From the NCBI GenBank assembly GCA_029706075.1, contig JAINUG010000213.1, positions 508,616 through 572,615 on the forward strand: a stretch of 64,000 nt of DNA, read 5' to 3'. Below, in pieces: positions 39,009 through 51,365 of this stretch. Below the pieces are notes generated by a model. It was given only the letters and a program-made list of their open reading frames with translations. It was not told the DNA's origin and did not search any database. A program made the translations under genes and the position numbers. Position 1 is the stretch's first letter; each line of letters begins with the position of its first letter. The DNA is from Aldrovandia affinis (Eukaryota > Chordata > Actinopteri > Notacanthiformes > Halosauridae).

Positions 39009-41815
39009 AGTTGTGCCCAATGGTACACAAAAAGGCATTCGTAAAACTGTGACAGGAATCGGCTAATTCATTGTTCAGACAAAGGCACGCAAGTCAAGCC
39101 AGTAATACATCAATCAAATTTCAAATACAATACAAAAATAGAAACCACATCAAGCGCACAAATTATTTCAAGAAAGACAAAGTAAAAATGTTGTGCGACA
39201 ATTACCCATTTCAAACACATCAGCGCGATTCCCTGATGCCAATATGCGCAGAAGCCTGCAATACCGAACAATGACCTCTGGGCTTGGAACACAAAATTGT
39301 AAGTTTACCATCTGCTTCAAATTCAGGCTCCCTGTCTGATACTTTGAGACCTAAATAAAATGTAAAAAAATCGACAACAGCAAGAGAGAGCACAAAACTA
39401 AATCTTGCTCATGAAAATCTGCGAGCCAAACCAGATCACCCCAGCCTCCAACGGGAGGGGGTGGAGGTGGAGGGCAGTCTCACAATAAGGGTCCTGCAGG
39501 GTCACCAAGAGTACTGTGCCCCATAACAGCCCCAATCCAGCACGTCCCGCAAGAACAGGGAGCAGATGATGCTAAACTGAAAACAAATGATGCAAAACTT
39601 AATCAATTTAATATATACAAAGCAACCTGTCACACTGGAACCTCCTTCCTATAAACAGTGTGTGTAGATGATGCTTTGTCTTTACAAACCCTACAGAAGA
39701 AAATGCTCTTGTCCCAGAGGAATGAGACGGTGTGGCCGGTTTACATAAACGATAAATACGATTTTTTATTTTTTTAATGTAAACTTTAAATATAATAAAT
39801 AAACGGACATCTGGATCATATATTTACATCGTCAAGTTCGGAGACACTTTCTGGGCACGTGCGTGCATCTGTATTTATCGTTCGAAAACCTACAAAAAAT
39901 AAACTTACTAACAGTAACAGCTAGTAAGTAACCTGACCAAACTAAGCTCCACATAGCCTAGAACTTCTAGAACACAAGCTTAAACCCTGTTGAATGAATG
40001 AATGGGGAAGCGACATGAAGGGGAAAGCAAATGAAACATCACTCAAACTGTCGTTAGTGATTTCATTAACCCAAGCACTCGATTTAGAAAAGTACGGGCA
40101 AGAAAGCAAAATTAACTTAGAAAAACCAAACCACCACCAGGAACACATGATTAAATATAAGACCAAAAGTTTCTAAAGACCGTACTTTGAATGTAAGTGC
40201 GGCACATACAGCGAACTGTAGGCGGCTAGGCAAAAGTAGTTGATTTCCAAGTTGAACACGTTTGTAAAATATATTCACATCTACGTGTTTTAAGTGATAG
40301 AGCACGTACGATACATGGCATTTACAAATACACTTTACGTTTCGGTTCGGAGAATGGAGCCGGGAACGTGTTGTACGTTACTTACCCCTTCGCGTCCCCT
40401 GTCTGAGCGAACTAACTCAGGGAGTTTAGCAAAGAGCCATGCTCTCATGACGTAGTGCCTATATGGGACTGCCCATTTGATAAAAATGGATTGTATAACG
40501 ACAATAAATAACCTCAACAATCCTACAAGAAGTTATTTGTTCAGATTCAAATTCAAAGAGCTCAGAGGGAGGAAGCAACTATCGCACTGTCATTTGACTA
40601 ACTAATACAATCACGTGTTTAAATTTAAAGTTAGTGATAGTTGCCAGTGACACTTAAACTGACGTGACATGGGGGTTTCAGCTCCATACACTCAATAGAC
40701 ATTCGCAATTATCAATGTAATCGAAGTGGAGATTGCTATTTTATTTCTGTTTCTTATTATGCATTTTGTACTTTTATATTCTATTGATATTGATGTCAGG
40801 TTTTGATTCAGCATCAAAATCAGGATACAAAGTAGGCTACATTTAATGACAAGTCTCATCGCATGTTTCCTGGTAGTTAGATTCATTTTAATTATTTAAT
40901 TTAATTTTCAAAATAAGATTTGAAATGTAAGCCTAACAAATAGGGGCTCAATTGTACAACTGTAGTAAATAAGGTGTGTTACACACAGGGGATTTATATA
41001 GGCTACGTATGTGAGCTGTTTTGTGAAGTTTTGACGATCCCAATACAGTCTACTTAAGTCTGCTATTATGTAATCGCACGAAATGAAGTGACTGATCTGA
41101 AGTGAGTTTATCCATTGAATAAATACGACTGTGAAGTCATTATATCAAATGTGTTCGTTGTTGTTTCGTCTCACTGTTGGGCGTCTGCATGTATCTATGT
41201 ATATATGCAATATACCAATGTCATCCACTTGAACCTCATGCATTTTTGGTTTGAAATGTGTAAATAAAGCTGGAAAAAGATGGATTTTATGTACTTTCAT
41301 TTCAGGCTGTAAGACTGCAAAAAAATGTAATTTCCACCTGTGCCCTCTTGTTCTGCTAACTGAACTCTTATGTTTAGCTGTTGTGAGTTCTTGAAATAAT
41401 ATATATGTATAGGTATAGGTATGATATGAAGGAGAATGCCTCTTTTATTTAGGCACTGCAAGCTTATTCCACTCTACAGGTCACATCTGTAATAATAACA
41501 ACAATAACATCTGCGTTCTATGATCAGATGCTCACTCACGCTCTGTGCCTGTGTGTTAGTCTCAGGCATGAGTAACCTATATAGGCTATCACCATCTTAC
41601 ATCTACTATCATTATAAACCCACATACAAAATCATTGGTAGTTCACTTTCTTAATCCCTTTCATGAATTTAAGAACCTCAATCAAATCCCCCCATTGTCT
41701 CCATTTGCTAAACATTACATGTTTTAAGCCTTGCCTTTCCTCATTCCTCAACTTTTACCTTTCATACAAGAAACCAATTTAGTTGCCCTTCATTTGTACG
41801 TGTTCAAGAGCTTCT
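39009..41815. other. no gene seen
   Basis: About 2.8 kb of AT-rich anonymous DNA. ORFs are short and unrecognisable. No splice-flanked coding block could be supported. Confidence 0.4.
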
Positions 41816-41819
41816 ACAG

Positions 41820-42545
<726 letters not shown>

Positions 42546-42547
42546 TC

Positions 42548-44032
42548 TTATGTCTTTCCCCTGATCCAGCATTCCCTGTTAAGCATTGCATTGCGAAGAG
42601 ACAATCCGCACAGTCCTGTCTCCATTTCAATGGACGATTTAAGGGTGATGTTAGGTCGACCTCTACAACGGGGAGAGTCTGGCGTCCAAAGGAGGACACG
42701 ACTGGCTGGCTCATTGTGCCGAATGATATGTCCGGCTAGCCGAAGACAACGCTGTCTGATGACACTTGAGATGGAGGGGAGGGCACTGTAGAGGGCGGAG
42801 TTTGGAAGGTGGTCCTGCCAGGAAACATTCTGGACAGCACGCAACATCCGTGTGTAGGTACCATCGATGGACTTAGTGATCTTGCTGGTGAGGGCCCAAG
42901 ACTCACACCCATAGAGGAGAATGGACTCCACCGATGTTTTAAAGATGCTAATTTTGGAGCTTTTACGGATTGCAGATTGCCAAACATTCCTCAATGAGTG
43001 GAGAGCAGACCAAGCTTGAGCCTTCCTACATTCAACATCATGGGTCGAGTTTGTGTAGGAGCCCAGGTATCTGAAGTCATCAACTTTGTCGATCTTACTG
43101 CTATCAAGCGCTATGTTGTCGCCAGCGGTGGAGGGATTGAGGTGAATGTACTTAGTTTTCTTTGCATTAAGAGAGAGACCAATGGACTTGCAACAAGTTT
43201 CGACTTTGTGGAGGAGAGATTCTGCATCTCGAAGGGTGTCAGCAAGCAGACTAATGTCATCAGCATAATCTAGGTCAGAGAGGTGTTCAGCAGGATATCT
43301 ACTACTTCTACGGCGAGTCAGAGTTAGACCATCAGTGTCGTTTATTGCTATCCGCAGGGCATAGTCCAAAACTATGATGAATAGATAGGGGGCAAGTGGA
43401 TCACCCTGGAGAACGCCGGTGTTGATGAAAAATGAATCAGTTTCGCCTTCCGGAGTGAGAACGACTGCACTTGTATCCTCATACATAATTTTGATGGCAT
43501 TTACAATCTCCTCCGGGATTCCGTAAGCATTCAAAATTTTAAACATTGTGGGTCTGTTGATGGAATCGAATGCTTTGCGGAAGTCAATGAAGATTATTGC
43601 AGCTTCTTTTTGATGATTTCGAATTTCCTCAATTATTCGTCTGAGAGCAAGGATTTGTGAAGATGTAGATCTCAGAGGCCGAAAACCATTTTGGTTGGGG
43701 CGAAGGACCTTTTCCAACTCAGTACGAATACAATTCAGCAAAAGACGGTTATAGATTTTTGCAGCTGTTTGAGTTAGACTGATTCCCCGATAGTTGTCTG
43801 GGATGGTCAGGTCACCTTTTTTCGGAACTGGCACAATGCTGGAGATGCCCCATTCAGGCGGGCGATTTCCTTCCAAGGTTGTATTACAGAAGTGTGTAAG
43901 ACACTTCTTCAGTTTGGGAAGCCTCCAGACTTTGATAGGGATGCTGTCCATACCAGGGGCCTTGCCAAGTTTCATTTGCGCGATAGCCGTATTGACCTCG
44001 GCTTGAGAAAATTTGCCAGTTATGTTAGTCAT
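42548..44032 (-). CDS. non-LTR retrotransposon reverse transcriptase (RTE-like), partial ORF2
   Basis: 494 codons open from an ATG at 44032. It copies retrotransposon RNA into DNA at the target site. Reverse transcriptase blocks are in order: GKAPGMDSIP (about residue 23), VPVPKKGD and NYRGISLT (70-85), QNGFRPLRSTSSQ (115), IFIDFRKAFDSI (145), GVLQGDPLAPYLF (208), catalytic YADD (about 256), LNAKKTKYIHL and YLGS (290-330). The C-terminus has YGCESWAL and the CLRLAGHI.R motif usual in RTE-like/I-like ORF2 proteins. The apurinic endonuclease normally upstream is missing, so the copy is 5'-truncated. An intact frame of this length suggests a recent insertion. It is next to a Tc1 relic on one side and anonymous DNA on the other. 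Clade assignment is tentative. Confidence 0.92.
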   Translation of the reverse strand: MTNITGKFSQAEVNTAIAQMKLGKAPGMDSIPIKVWRLPKLKKCLTHFCNTTLEGNRPPEWGISSIVPVPKKGDLTIPDNYRGISLTQTAAKIYNRLLLNCIRTELEKVLRPNQNGFRPLRSTSSQILALRRIIEEIRNHQKEAAIIFIDFRKAFDSINRPTMFKILNAYGIPEEIVNAIKIMYEDTSAVVLTPEGETDSFFINTGVLQGDPLAPYLFIIVLDYALRIAINDTDGLTLTRRRSSRYPAEHLSDLDYADDISLLADTLRDAESLLHKVETCCKSIGLSLNAKKTKYIHLNPSTAGDNIALDSSKIDKVDDFRYLGSYTNSTHDVECRKAQAWSALHSLRNVWQSAIRKSSKISIFKTSVESILLYGCESWALTSKITKSIDGTYTRMLRAVQNVSWQDHLPNSALYSALPSISSVIRQRCLRLAGHIIRHNEPASRVLLWTPDSPRCRGRPNITLKSSIEMETGLCGLSLRNAMLNRECWIRGKT

Positions 44033-44269
44033 TCAAGGGCACAACAGCTGAAGTGAAAAACATGGGATTTCCAAATGGCTGAAAATCAAATTGACCTTAT
44101 TTCAAATTATTCTGAAATGTATTTGTCCTTAGTGAACCAAGAGAGGGGCCATTAAGTTCACATTAAGTTCACATTTCCCACGACAGCTTAAGGGCTTAAG
44201 TTTATATCTCAAAGCTGAAGGTCCCTACTGTAATTTCTATATAGAGACATGAGTTTCATGTTTATGAAA

Positions 44270-44435
44270 AAGCTCGGGTCAGCTTTTAAAATTGTGATTT
44301 GGCTCAGACACCCCTCAAGACACAACATATATGACCCGTGGAATCCCTGCCATAATTACTCTAAGGAGAGATTAAGAGTGACTCTCCTTTGAGTTTCGTC
44401 TGACGAATAACCCACCTTATACACATGCCAGTGTA
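44270..44435. repeat. interspersed repeat, unit shared with 55975-56345
   Basis: Sequence from GGGTCAGCTTTTAAAATTGT to CACCTTATACACATGCCAGT recurs at about 55978-56345. There it is interrupted by a 205-bp insertion at the ACAACATATATGACC site. This copy is the uninterrupted form. Confidence 0.85.
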
Positions 44436-44944
44436 TACCTTATAATATTTCTTTTGAGAAAACAAAACACACAGTGGTGGAAATACGTCCACCGGATTAC
44501 CAAATGGTAATAGAAAAACAAACAACTAAACCAAAGACACAGAGTGTCCGAAAACGAGAAAAGGGCTAGGAGACCCAAAAGAACAAGAATGTAACCCAAA
44601 ACACAGTCGAACCGACTGAACAAAAGAAACCAAACGGAAGCTCCTATTAGAGAGCAAGGTTCCTATTGAAGGTACAAATAAAGATGTTATTATTTGAAGT
44701 TGGTTTCGGACAGAAAGAGTATTTTCTATAGTAAGTCTTTATGTCACATCTTTAAAAAGAGACAACTACCTTACCGGCTAAATCGTAAAGATGGCTTACG
44801 ATTTCGCGCCGATCAAACACCAGGTGCGGGTTTAAATAGGAGGGTGATTACAAATTGAACCCCACCTGTGCACCTCCCACAAGGAAGGCGCAAGTCTGGG
44901 GAACAACCATGACAGTAGCTTGTTGCTGCAAAAATTTCCCAGCA

Positions 44945-45485
44945 CGAGCTATGAGTAGTAGTGAATGATATATCGTATTCCGATATGAGCATTTGCAATA
45001 TCATACCGCCAATGTTTGCGATATAAGTATATAGCGATGCTCGATGCTGGGCATGTTTTGTCTTACATTTGTCTCACAGACTAGCTTTGTCTCCCCAGAA
45101 CTCATTTACCAAAATCACATCCCAGCCCAAGCAAGTATCAATCTCGGATGCGTTTGAAAATGCAACGCCTTACGAAGAAAATACCTCTCGTAGGCGCAAC
45201 GGTGAAAGAAACAGTAGGACAGCTGTGTTCATTCAGTAATGTGATTTAAAAGTTCAACAGAAACAGTTGAATTTTTTTTCTTCAACATTTCAGTAGGCTA
45301 AACTAATATTGGGAAAATTGTTATTGTTTAGGTTCCCTTAATTTGCCTATTCTATGATGTCTGGAACACCTATCATATCAATGATCAATTTTCCACCCAT
45401 GTGTTGAGTTACATCGTGTGCTATATCGCAATATGTAGCAAGATTATCGCAATATGAGATTTTGCCCATATCGTGCAGCCCTAGC
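44945..45485. mobile_element. probable hAT-type MITE
   Basis: Ends in GCCCATATCGTGCAGCCCTA, a typical hAT-like terminus, and both ends are rich in ATATCG/CGATAT words (GTGAATGATATATCGTATTC at left). No transposase ORF. The left terminus is eroded, so the boundary is approximate. Confidence 0.5.
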
Positions 45486-45624
45486 TACGAGCTAAATGTT
45501 TTTTTAAATGCAAGTGTCGATTTACTATACTTTGTCCTTTCAAAGAAAACGTGTCTATTTCAATTTTCATAACACAAACCTAACTCGTGGAATCACGTAA
45601 ACCTGACAATAATGAATTTTGAAA

Positions 45625-45772
45625 TGTATGCCATTTAGCAGACGCTTTTATCCAAAGCAACTTACAGTAGTGAATGCATACATTCTTCAGTATATGTGGT
45701 CCCAGTGGGAATTGAACCCACAACCTAAGCATTGCCAATGCCATGCTCTACCTACTGAGCCACACATAATGC
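45625..45772 (-). mobile_element. tRNA-derived SINE
   Basis: Same family as 29993-30130, reversed: GCCATTTAGCAGACGCTTTT at left and the tRNA-head complement CTACCTACTGAGCCACACA at right, with B-box complement GGAATTGAACCCAC. Confidence 0.88.
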
Positions 45773-46029
45773 CAAACTCTATATAATACACGGTTGTGTC
45801 TGAGCCTGTCTGAGATTTAGCTTGACGATTCTAACGATTGTGCTTGACCAATCAATGCGACAAAAGTGACAAAACGTGGGAGTATGGATTGGTTACTACT
45901 TCGGGCCGAACCGTACTGTCCAGTGGAAAAACGGCAATAGGGTCAGGGTTAGGGTTACCAGCACGTCTTTGAAACTTGAAATGTCAAATAAAGTAAACTA
46001 AACAATGGAGATGGTATATTAGACCATTA

Positions 46030-46320
46030 AATGTATCCCGGCGTAACAACGGAGAGTGTGTTTCTCTCATTCTACGACGATGAAAAGCATCATCAGCATT
46101 ACCGTATGTCCGCCAGGACATTTGATGACTTGCTTGGTCGGGTGGCCCCACTCATTACTCATTACACAAAACACGTACAGTGAGCCAGTGGGTGAAGCAG
46201 AGCGGCTTGCCATCACCCTCCGCTTTCTTGCCCGCCCCCACGATTTATGTCGGTATTGCACCTGGGGTACGCCTAACGTTAATTCCTTGAGGATGTGCAC
46301 AAAGGACACTCCCAGTAAGT
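46030..46320 (+). pseudogene. PIF/Harbinger transposase fragment
   Basis: In two frames joined by an indel near 46180 the plus strand reads MSARTFDDLLGRVAPLITHY and then EPVGEAERLAITLRFLA, the N-terminal signature of Harbinger (HARBI1-like) DDE nucleases. The catalytic residues lie further downstream in the family and are absent here. A GTAAG follows at about 46315. Confidence 0.85.
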
Positions 46321-46399
46321 AGTAAGCTTCCTATGTCTATTCCCAATGTCTTTGCTTGTGATCTAAACACAGTAGCCAACACTAGAGGCAGCTAGATAG

Positions 46400-47110
46400 A
46401 CACCAGGGGCCGTATGCATCAAGCCACTCAAAGTAAAAAAATGGTCTCAAATGTAACTTAAGTGTAATAATTGGTGACTTTTACTCCTACATTCAAATAG
46501 AAGACATTTATCAAATTTCTCTTGACTTAAAAGTACTCTTAATCTGTTAGGTATTTAACAGACCGCTTTCACTTTCCTCCGGGCTCCGAATGGTGGAGGC
46601 GAAGCTTGAATTAATGTTGTCTGTGATCTGCCTCCATGTCTCTTTTTTATAATGACTTGTAAGCGTGGGGCTACATTTTTCATTAATTATTTCCTTTTTT
46701 CGCATCTACCTTCTCTACCAACATTACCATTTCCTCCACAGTCCAATTTTCCATAAATCCATTTTGCTTAGCCTAACATTAGCCAACAAGACATATTTTA
46801 CAATGAGGGCCTGTTTAACTTTAATGGAAACTTGTGTTGACCATCAAAGAATAGATTTTTTGCAATTTTGGCAATTGATGACCTCATCTTAATCTTTTAT
46901 TTTGTGGCACCTGTGATTTTTGCTAAAACACACTTACGAGTTAGTCTTGAAAATATTTTAAGACTTTTAAAATGTGAGCTGTTTGATAAGTACGTTTTAC
47001 TCCATACTAATAGTATGATTTCACTCCTAAGTAAGCTCTTAGGTGTGTTAAGTGTAACTCTTAAGATATTTGATACATACCAGCCCAGAACTATCTTCAT
47101 AATGGTGGAT
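46400..47110. mobile_element. possible Harbinger-type element remnant
   Basis: Starts GGGGCCGTATGCATCAAGCC and ends CTTAAGATATTTGATACATA CC; the ends are imperfect inverted repeats (CCGTATGCATCAAG against GGTATGTATCAAAT). CTTAAG/AAGTACT words are repeated inside both arms. The centre (46560-46650) may keep part of a Myb-like ORF on the minus strand, but frames are broken. Confidence 0.45.
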
Positions 47111-48179
47111 GTGTAAATTCTCATTTTAGTATTGAACCTGATTAAAAATGTGTTAAAATGATATATCTTACATATATTTTGCACTGACAAAGAATGTAAA
47201 GGGTCGTGTAGCCTTTATAAAATATAAACCGGTTGTTCTGTCCTTCATATTGGGGCTATATTAATGTGAATTACTTCACTTTTTTAAAGACAGTGAATGC
47301 ATGCATGCTCCCATAATAGCCAGTAGCTGCGCTGGAATTGTTTGGGGATGGGATGGGAGTTGGGGGACAGTCTGTCAATCAGACGACATCATTTATTAGA
47401 GAATATCATTATCATTTCCATCCAGTAGGATTCTATATCTCAAAAGTGAAAATAGGCTTAAAAGGGAGCTGCTTTTTTCAAGGTTTGTTAATGAATTTGA
47501 TTGCCAAAAGGACAGTGTACCGACAGTGTACCAAACCATTATGGATTGTTGTTTTCCTCACAAAACTGATAGTAATGTGATAGCTCAAAGTGTCTTCTAA
47601 CATCACTGGCACAATTCACTTCTGTGACACTGAGAATCACTCCACAACATGTTGTTGCCTATGAGACACACACACCAAATTCAAACCAAAGAATTGGATA
47701 GCAACAACAGAAGTTAATCAATATTGAAATCGATATATTGCCCCAATATAAATAATAGTAGTAATATAAAACAAATTTGTTTAGCCAAGACAAAAGTGCT
47801 CTTTTGGCAATTATCTGCCCTCATTGCACAAAACTACAGTGTCTGTGTTTAGTCAGGCAACACAGGAAAAGCTATAGGTTATTTTGGTTGTGCCAGTCAC
47901 GTGTCAAACGCACTACTCCATAAAGGCATCAAATGTTAAATTTAATCTTTAAGACCGGCCCTGACCGTTTGCCTTCCAGGGGAAGGGGGGAGGGTGAGCC
48001 AGCTCGAGTTCGCCGTGAAGCACGTAAGGGTGTCTCCAGAACATGGGTCCATCTCAAAGGCCCTCTGAGAATTAGCTTGCCTCGTAGAGACGAGCGGGGG
48101 ACTCGTGTGGGGAGGGTAAATCAAAATAAATTATTATTATGGGTATAATTGGGTCTACTGTTGAAGATAATTAAATGGA
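47111..48179. other. no gene seen
   Basis: Anonymous sequence. A GC-richer patch at 47950-48120 lies just before the Gypsy integrase remnant and could belong to the same element, but no domain is readable. Confidence 0.4.
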
Positions 48180-48520
48180 TCAGTCTCTGCTGTTGTCCAA
48201 AGACAAGCTTGTAGCTGCACAAAAAGCGGATCCATCCTTAGCCTCTTTGTTAGCTTCTGTGGTACCAGAAGATGAATTGAAAATCTGAGTCACTATGTCA
48301 AAGACAAGTTGATGCATAAATGGAGCCCTTCAAAATATGATAATGCAGCCTGGAACATTGTACCTCAGATTGAAGTGCCTGAGTCCTACCGAAATCATGT
48401 TCTGACATTGGTGCATGATCATAGTTATTCAGGTCACTTTGGGGTTACGAACACATATGATCAAATCTTTAACCACCTCTTTTGGCCTGGAATGAAGTCA
48501 CATGTACGCAGACATTGTCG
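48180..48520 (+). pseudogene. Ty3/Gypsy-type integrase N-terminal part (5' of nested LINE)
   Basis: Reads KLVAAQKADPSLASLLAS, then after a stop the zinc-binding domain: ESYRNHVLTLVHD, GHFGVTNTYDQI, HLFWPGMKSHV, RRHCRT. The H-H-C-C pattern is broken between its two cysteines at 48520 by the insertion of an L2 LINE and resumes at about 51000. A relic of an LTR retroelement different from, but related to, the one at 51969-55973. Confidence 0.88.
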
Positions 48521-50995
48521 TACTTACATTTACATTTTTACATTTTAAGCATTTAGCAGACGCTCTTATCCAGAGCGACTTACAAGATGTGCATCAATAC
48601 ATGGTAGGAACAATCACAGTTAGCGCATGAGATCAGTGCAGGAATACAGCAATAGACATCATTGCAGGCATCTGCGTACCATACCTGTAGCACCGGGAAG
48701 GAAAAGGTATTTAAATTTTTTTTTTTTTTTTAAAAAAAAATATATATAGAGTATAGTGTTGAACAAGTAGACAGTGGTGAAGACAATTTAGCTAGATGGA
48801 CAGAGATCAGGGGTAGTGGAGTCTGAAGAGGTGGGTTTTGAGTCTCTTGCGGAAGATTGGAAGTGATTCCGCAGTCCTGACCGATTGCGGGAGGTCGTTC
48901 CACCAACGAGGACCAGGACAGAGAAGAGGCGAGACCGCGAGGAGGCGGCTGCCAGCCGCCCGGAGGGATGGGGCAGTCAGTCTGCCAGCGGAGGCGGAGC
49001 GGAGGGGTCTGGACGGGGTGTAGGGCGTGATGAGTGACTGGAGGTATGGGGGAGCAGTACCTCTGGCCGCTTGAAAAACAAGCACCAGTGACTTGAATCT
49101 GATGCGTGCTGCGATGGGGAGCCAATGCAGAGAGGAGAGTAGAGGGGTGACGTGGGTGAACTTCGGTTGGTTGAACACCAGGCGAGCAGCAGCGTTCTGG
49201 ACTAGTTGCAGTGGCTTGATGGCACAGGCCGGAAGGCCTGCCAGCAAGGAATTGCAGTAGTCCAGACGTGAGATCACCAGGGCCTGGACCAGGAGTTGAG
49301 TGGCCTCTTGGGTGAGGAACGGTCTGATCCTCCGGATGTTGTGGAGGGAGAAACGGCAGGTCCGAGAGATCGCTGCAATATGGCTCGAGAAGCACAGCTG
49401 GTTGTCCAGGGTTACCCGAGACTCCTGGCAGACTGGGACGGAGACACTATGGAGCCTTCCACGGTAATTGACGCATCAATCATCGGGGAGCCCTTCGCTG
49501 GGAGGAAGAGCAGCTCTGTCTTCCCCAGGTTCAGCTTCAGGTGGTGGGTGGACATCCATGCGGAGATGTCAGCCAGGCATGCAGAGATCCGTGCGGGACC
49601 TGGGTAGCAGATGGAGGGAAGGAGAGAAACAGTTGAGTGTCATCAGCATAACAGTGATAGGAAAAACCATGAGCAGAAATAACAGAGCCAAGTGACTTGG
49701 TGTACAGAGAAAATAGGACAGGGCCTAGCACCGAGCCCTGCGGGACACCGGTAGAGAGGGTGCGGGGAGAGGAGAGGATCCTCTCCAGGCCACCTGGTAG
49801 GACCGGTCAGCCAGGTAGGACTCAAACCATGTCAGCACAGATCCAGAGATTCCCATCTCGACGAGAGATGAGAGCAGGATCCGGTGGTCCACGGTGTCGA
49901 ATGCCACCGACAGGTCAAGGAGGAGGAGGACGGAGCTAAGGGATCGGGACTTAGCGACGTGAAGAGCCTCAGTGACCGCGAGGAGAGCAGTCTCTGTGGA
50001 GTGGCCGGCTCTGAACCCAGATTGGTTGGGATCAAGCAGGTCGTTCTGTAAGAGATGAGCAGACAGTTGATTATAGACAGCCCGCTCTAACGTTTTGGAG
50101 AGGAAGGGAGGAGAGAGACAGGTCGGTAGTTAGAGATGACAGCAGGATTCAGAGAGGGTTTTTGAGGAGGGGGACAACCTGAGCGCATTTGAGGGAGGAG
50201 GGGACAGAGCCAGAGGAAAGAGAGGAGTTAATGACATTAGAGACAAGGGGAGGATGTCCATAGCAATGGACTGGAAGAGGGGGAAGGAATGGGATCAAGA
50301 GGGCAGGTGGTGGGACGGTGGGAGAGAACAAGTTGAAGGATGTCCGAGTCAGGGAGGGGTGAGAAGGAGGACAGAGAGGTGGGAGGTTTAGGTAGCGGGA
50401 TGGGAGAGGGAGAGGTAGGGGGGAAGGAGTTGCGAATGACCTCAACCTTCTCGTGAAAGAAGGATGAGAAGTCATCGGCGGTTATAGAGGAGGGGGGGTG
50501 AGGAGAGAGGAAAATGTAGCATAGAGTTTACGTGGGTTGGAAGCAGAAGATTGAATTTTAGAAAGGAAAAATGCAGACTTAGCAGAGGAGAGGTTAGCAG
50601 AGAAGGAAGCCAGGAGTGTGTGGAAGTCAGACAGAGCAACAGGGGATTTTGATTTTCTCCATTTCCTTTCTGCCGCACGCAGCTTCAGTCGGTTAGCCCG
50701 AATGGAATCGGTTAGCCAGGGGGCAGGGGGGCGGGGACGAGCGGGTTTAGCAGATAGAGGACAGAGTAAGTCAAAGGAGGAGGAGAGAGAGGAAAGTAGG
50801 GTGGATGATGCTACTTCAGCAGGTAGCTGAGAGAAGGCATCAGCGGGAGGAAGGGAAGATAGGACAGTAGCTGACAGGGCAGCGGGTGAGAGAGAGCGGA
50901 GGTTGCGACGGACAAGGACAGTGGGAGCAGGTGAAGATGGTTTAGGGACAGAGGGGAGGGGGAGGGAGAAAGACAGAAAGGAATGGTCAGACACA
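48521..50995 (-). mobile_element. L2-type LINE inserted within a Gypsy integrase
   Basis: Minus-strand ORF2 of an L2/CR1-group LINE, broken into several frames by indels. Order on that strand: Ser/Leu-rich endonuclease-RT linker (50480-51000, WLTDSIRANRLKLRAAERKW), RT start (50150-50475), FDTVDHRILLSSLVEMGISG (about 49890), [16 protein letters not shown] with catalytic YADD (about 49650), and the C-terminus (48807-49277: LQLVQNAAARLVFNQPKFTH, SLHWLPI, WWNDLPQSVR, FRKRLKTHLFRLHYP). Its 3' UTR (48521-48720) has an A-run and ends with the GCTCTGGATAAGAGCGTCTG CTAAATGC stem-loop. Endonuclease missing. The short GTACT at both junctions may be the target duplication. Confidence 0.92.
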
Positions 50996-50998
50996 TGT

Positions 50999-51275
50999 AC
51001 TGTACTTGTCATGTGTGTCACACTGTAGGGAAGCCTAATCGGAATGTTCTCCCTGCGCCATTCTATCGCATACCTGCAATTGGAAAACCATTTGAGAGCG
51101 TAACTCTGGAATGTGTTAGTCCATTACCTAGGACAAAATCAGGTGACCAGTATTTAATTATTATGTGCACTGCAACTAGGTAATCGGAGGTGATACCGTT
51201 GTGCAAGATTACAGCCCCAGTAATTGTGAAGGCTTTGGTTAAAATACTTTTCTGTAATTCAAACAGACTAGTGAT
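50999..51275 (+). pseudogene. Ty3/Gypsy-type integrase, continuation (3' of nested LINE)
   Basis: Resumes exactly where the 48180-48520 piece stops: CHVCHTVGKPNR completes the zinc finger, then APFYRIPAIGKPFE and the start of the integrase core, DQYLIIMCTATR. An in-frame TAA follows, but the frame continues as EVIPLCKITAPVIVKALVK. Truncated near 51275 by hAT-like sequence. Confidence 0.88.
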
Positions 51276-51284
51276 CAAACTTTG

Positions 51285-51362
51285 TCCAGACTTTTGTCCG
51301 GCCCTTTGAGGGCAACCATAATGCTGATGTGGCCCGGGATGAAAATGAGTTTGACACCCCTG
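51285..51362. repeat. hAT-like transposon terminus
   Basis: GGCCCTTTGAGGGCAACCAT and GGCCCGGGATGAAAATGAGT TTGACACCCCTG match the complement of the widespread CAGGGGTGTCAAACTCATTT hAT end. The partner end is not seen. Confidence 0.65.
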
Positions 51363-51365
51363 ATC

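Noticed and set aside
48730..49395. 221-codon Pro/Ser-rich minus-strand ORF
   Set aside because: Out-of-frame shadow of the L2 ORF2 C-terminus.
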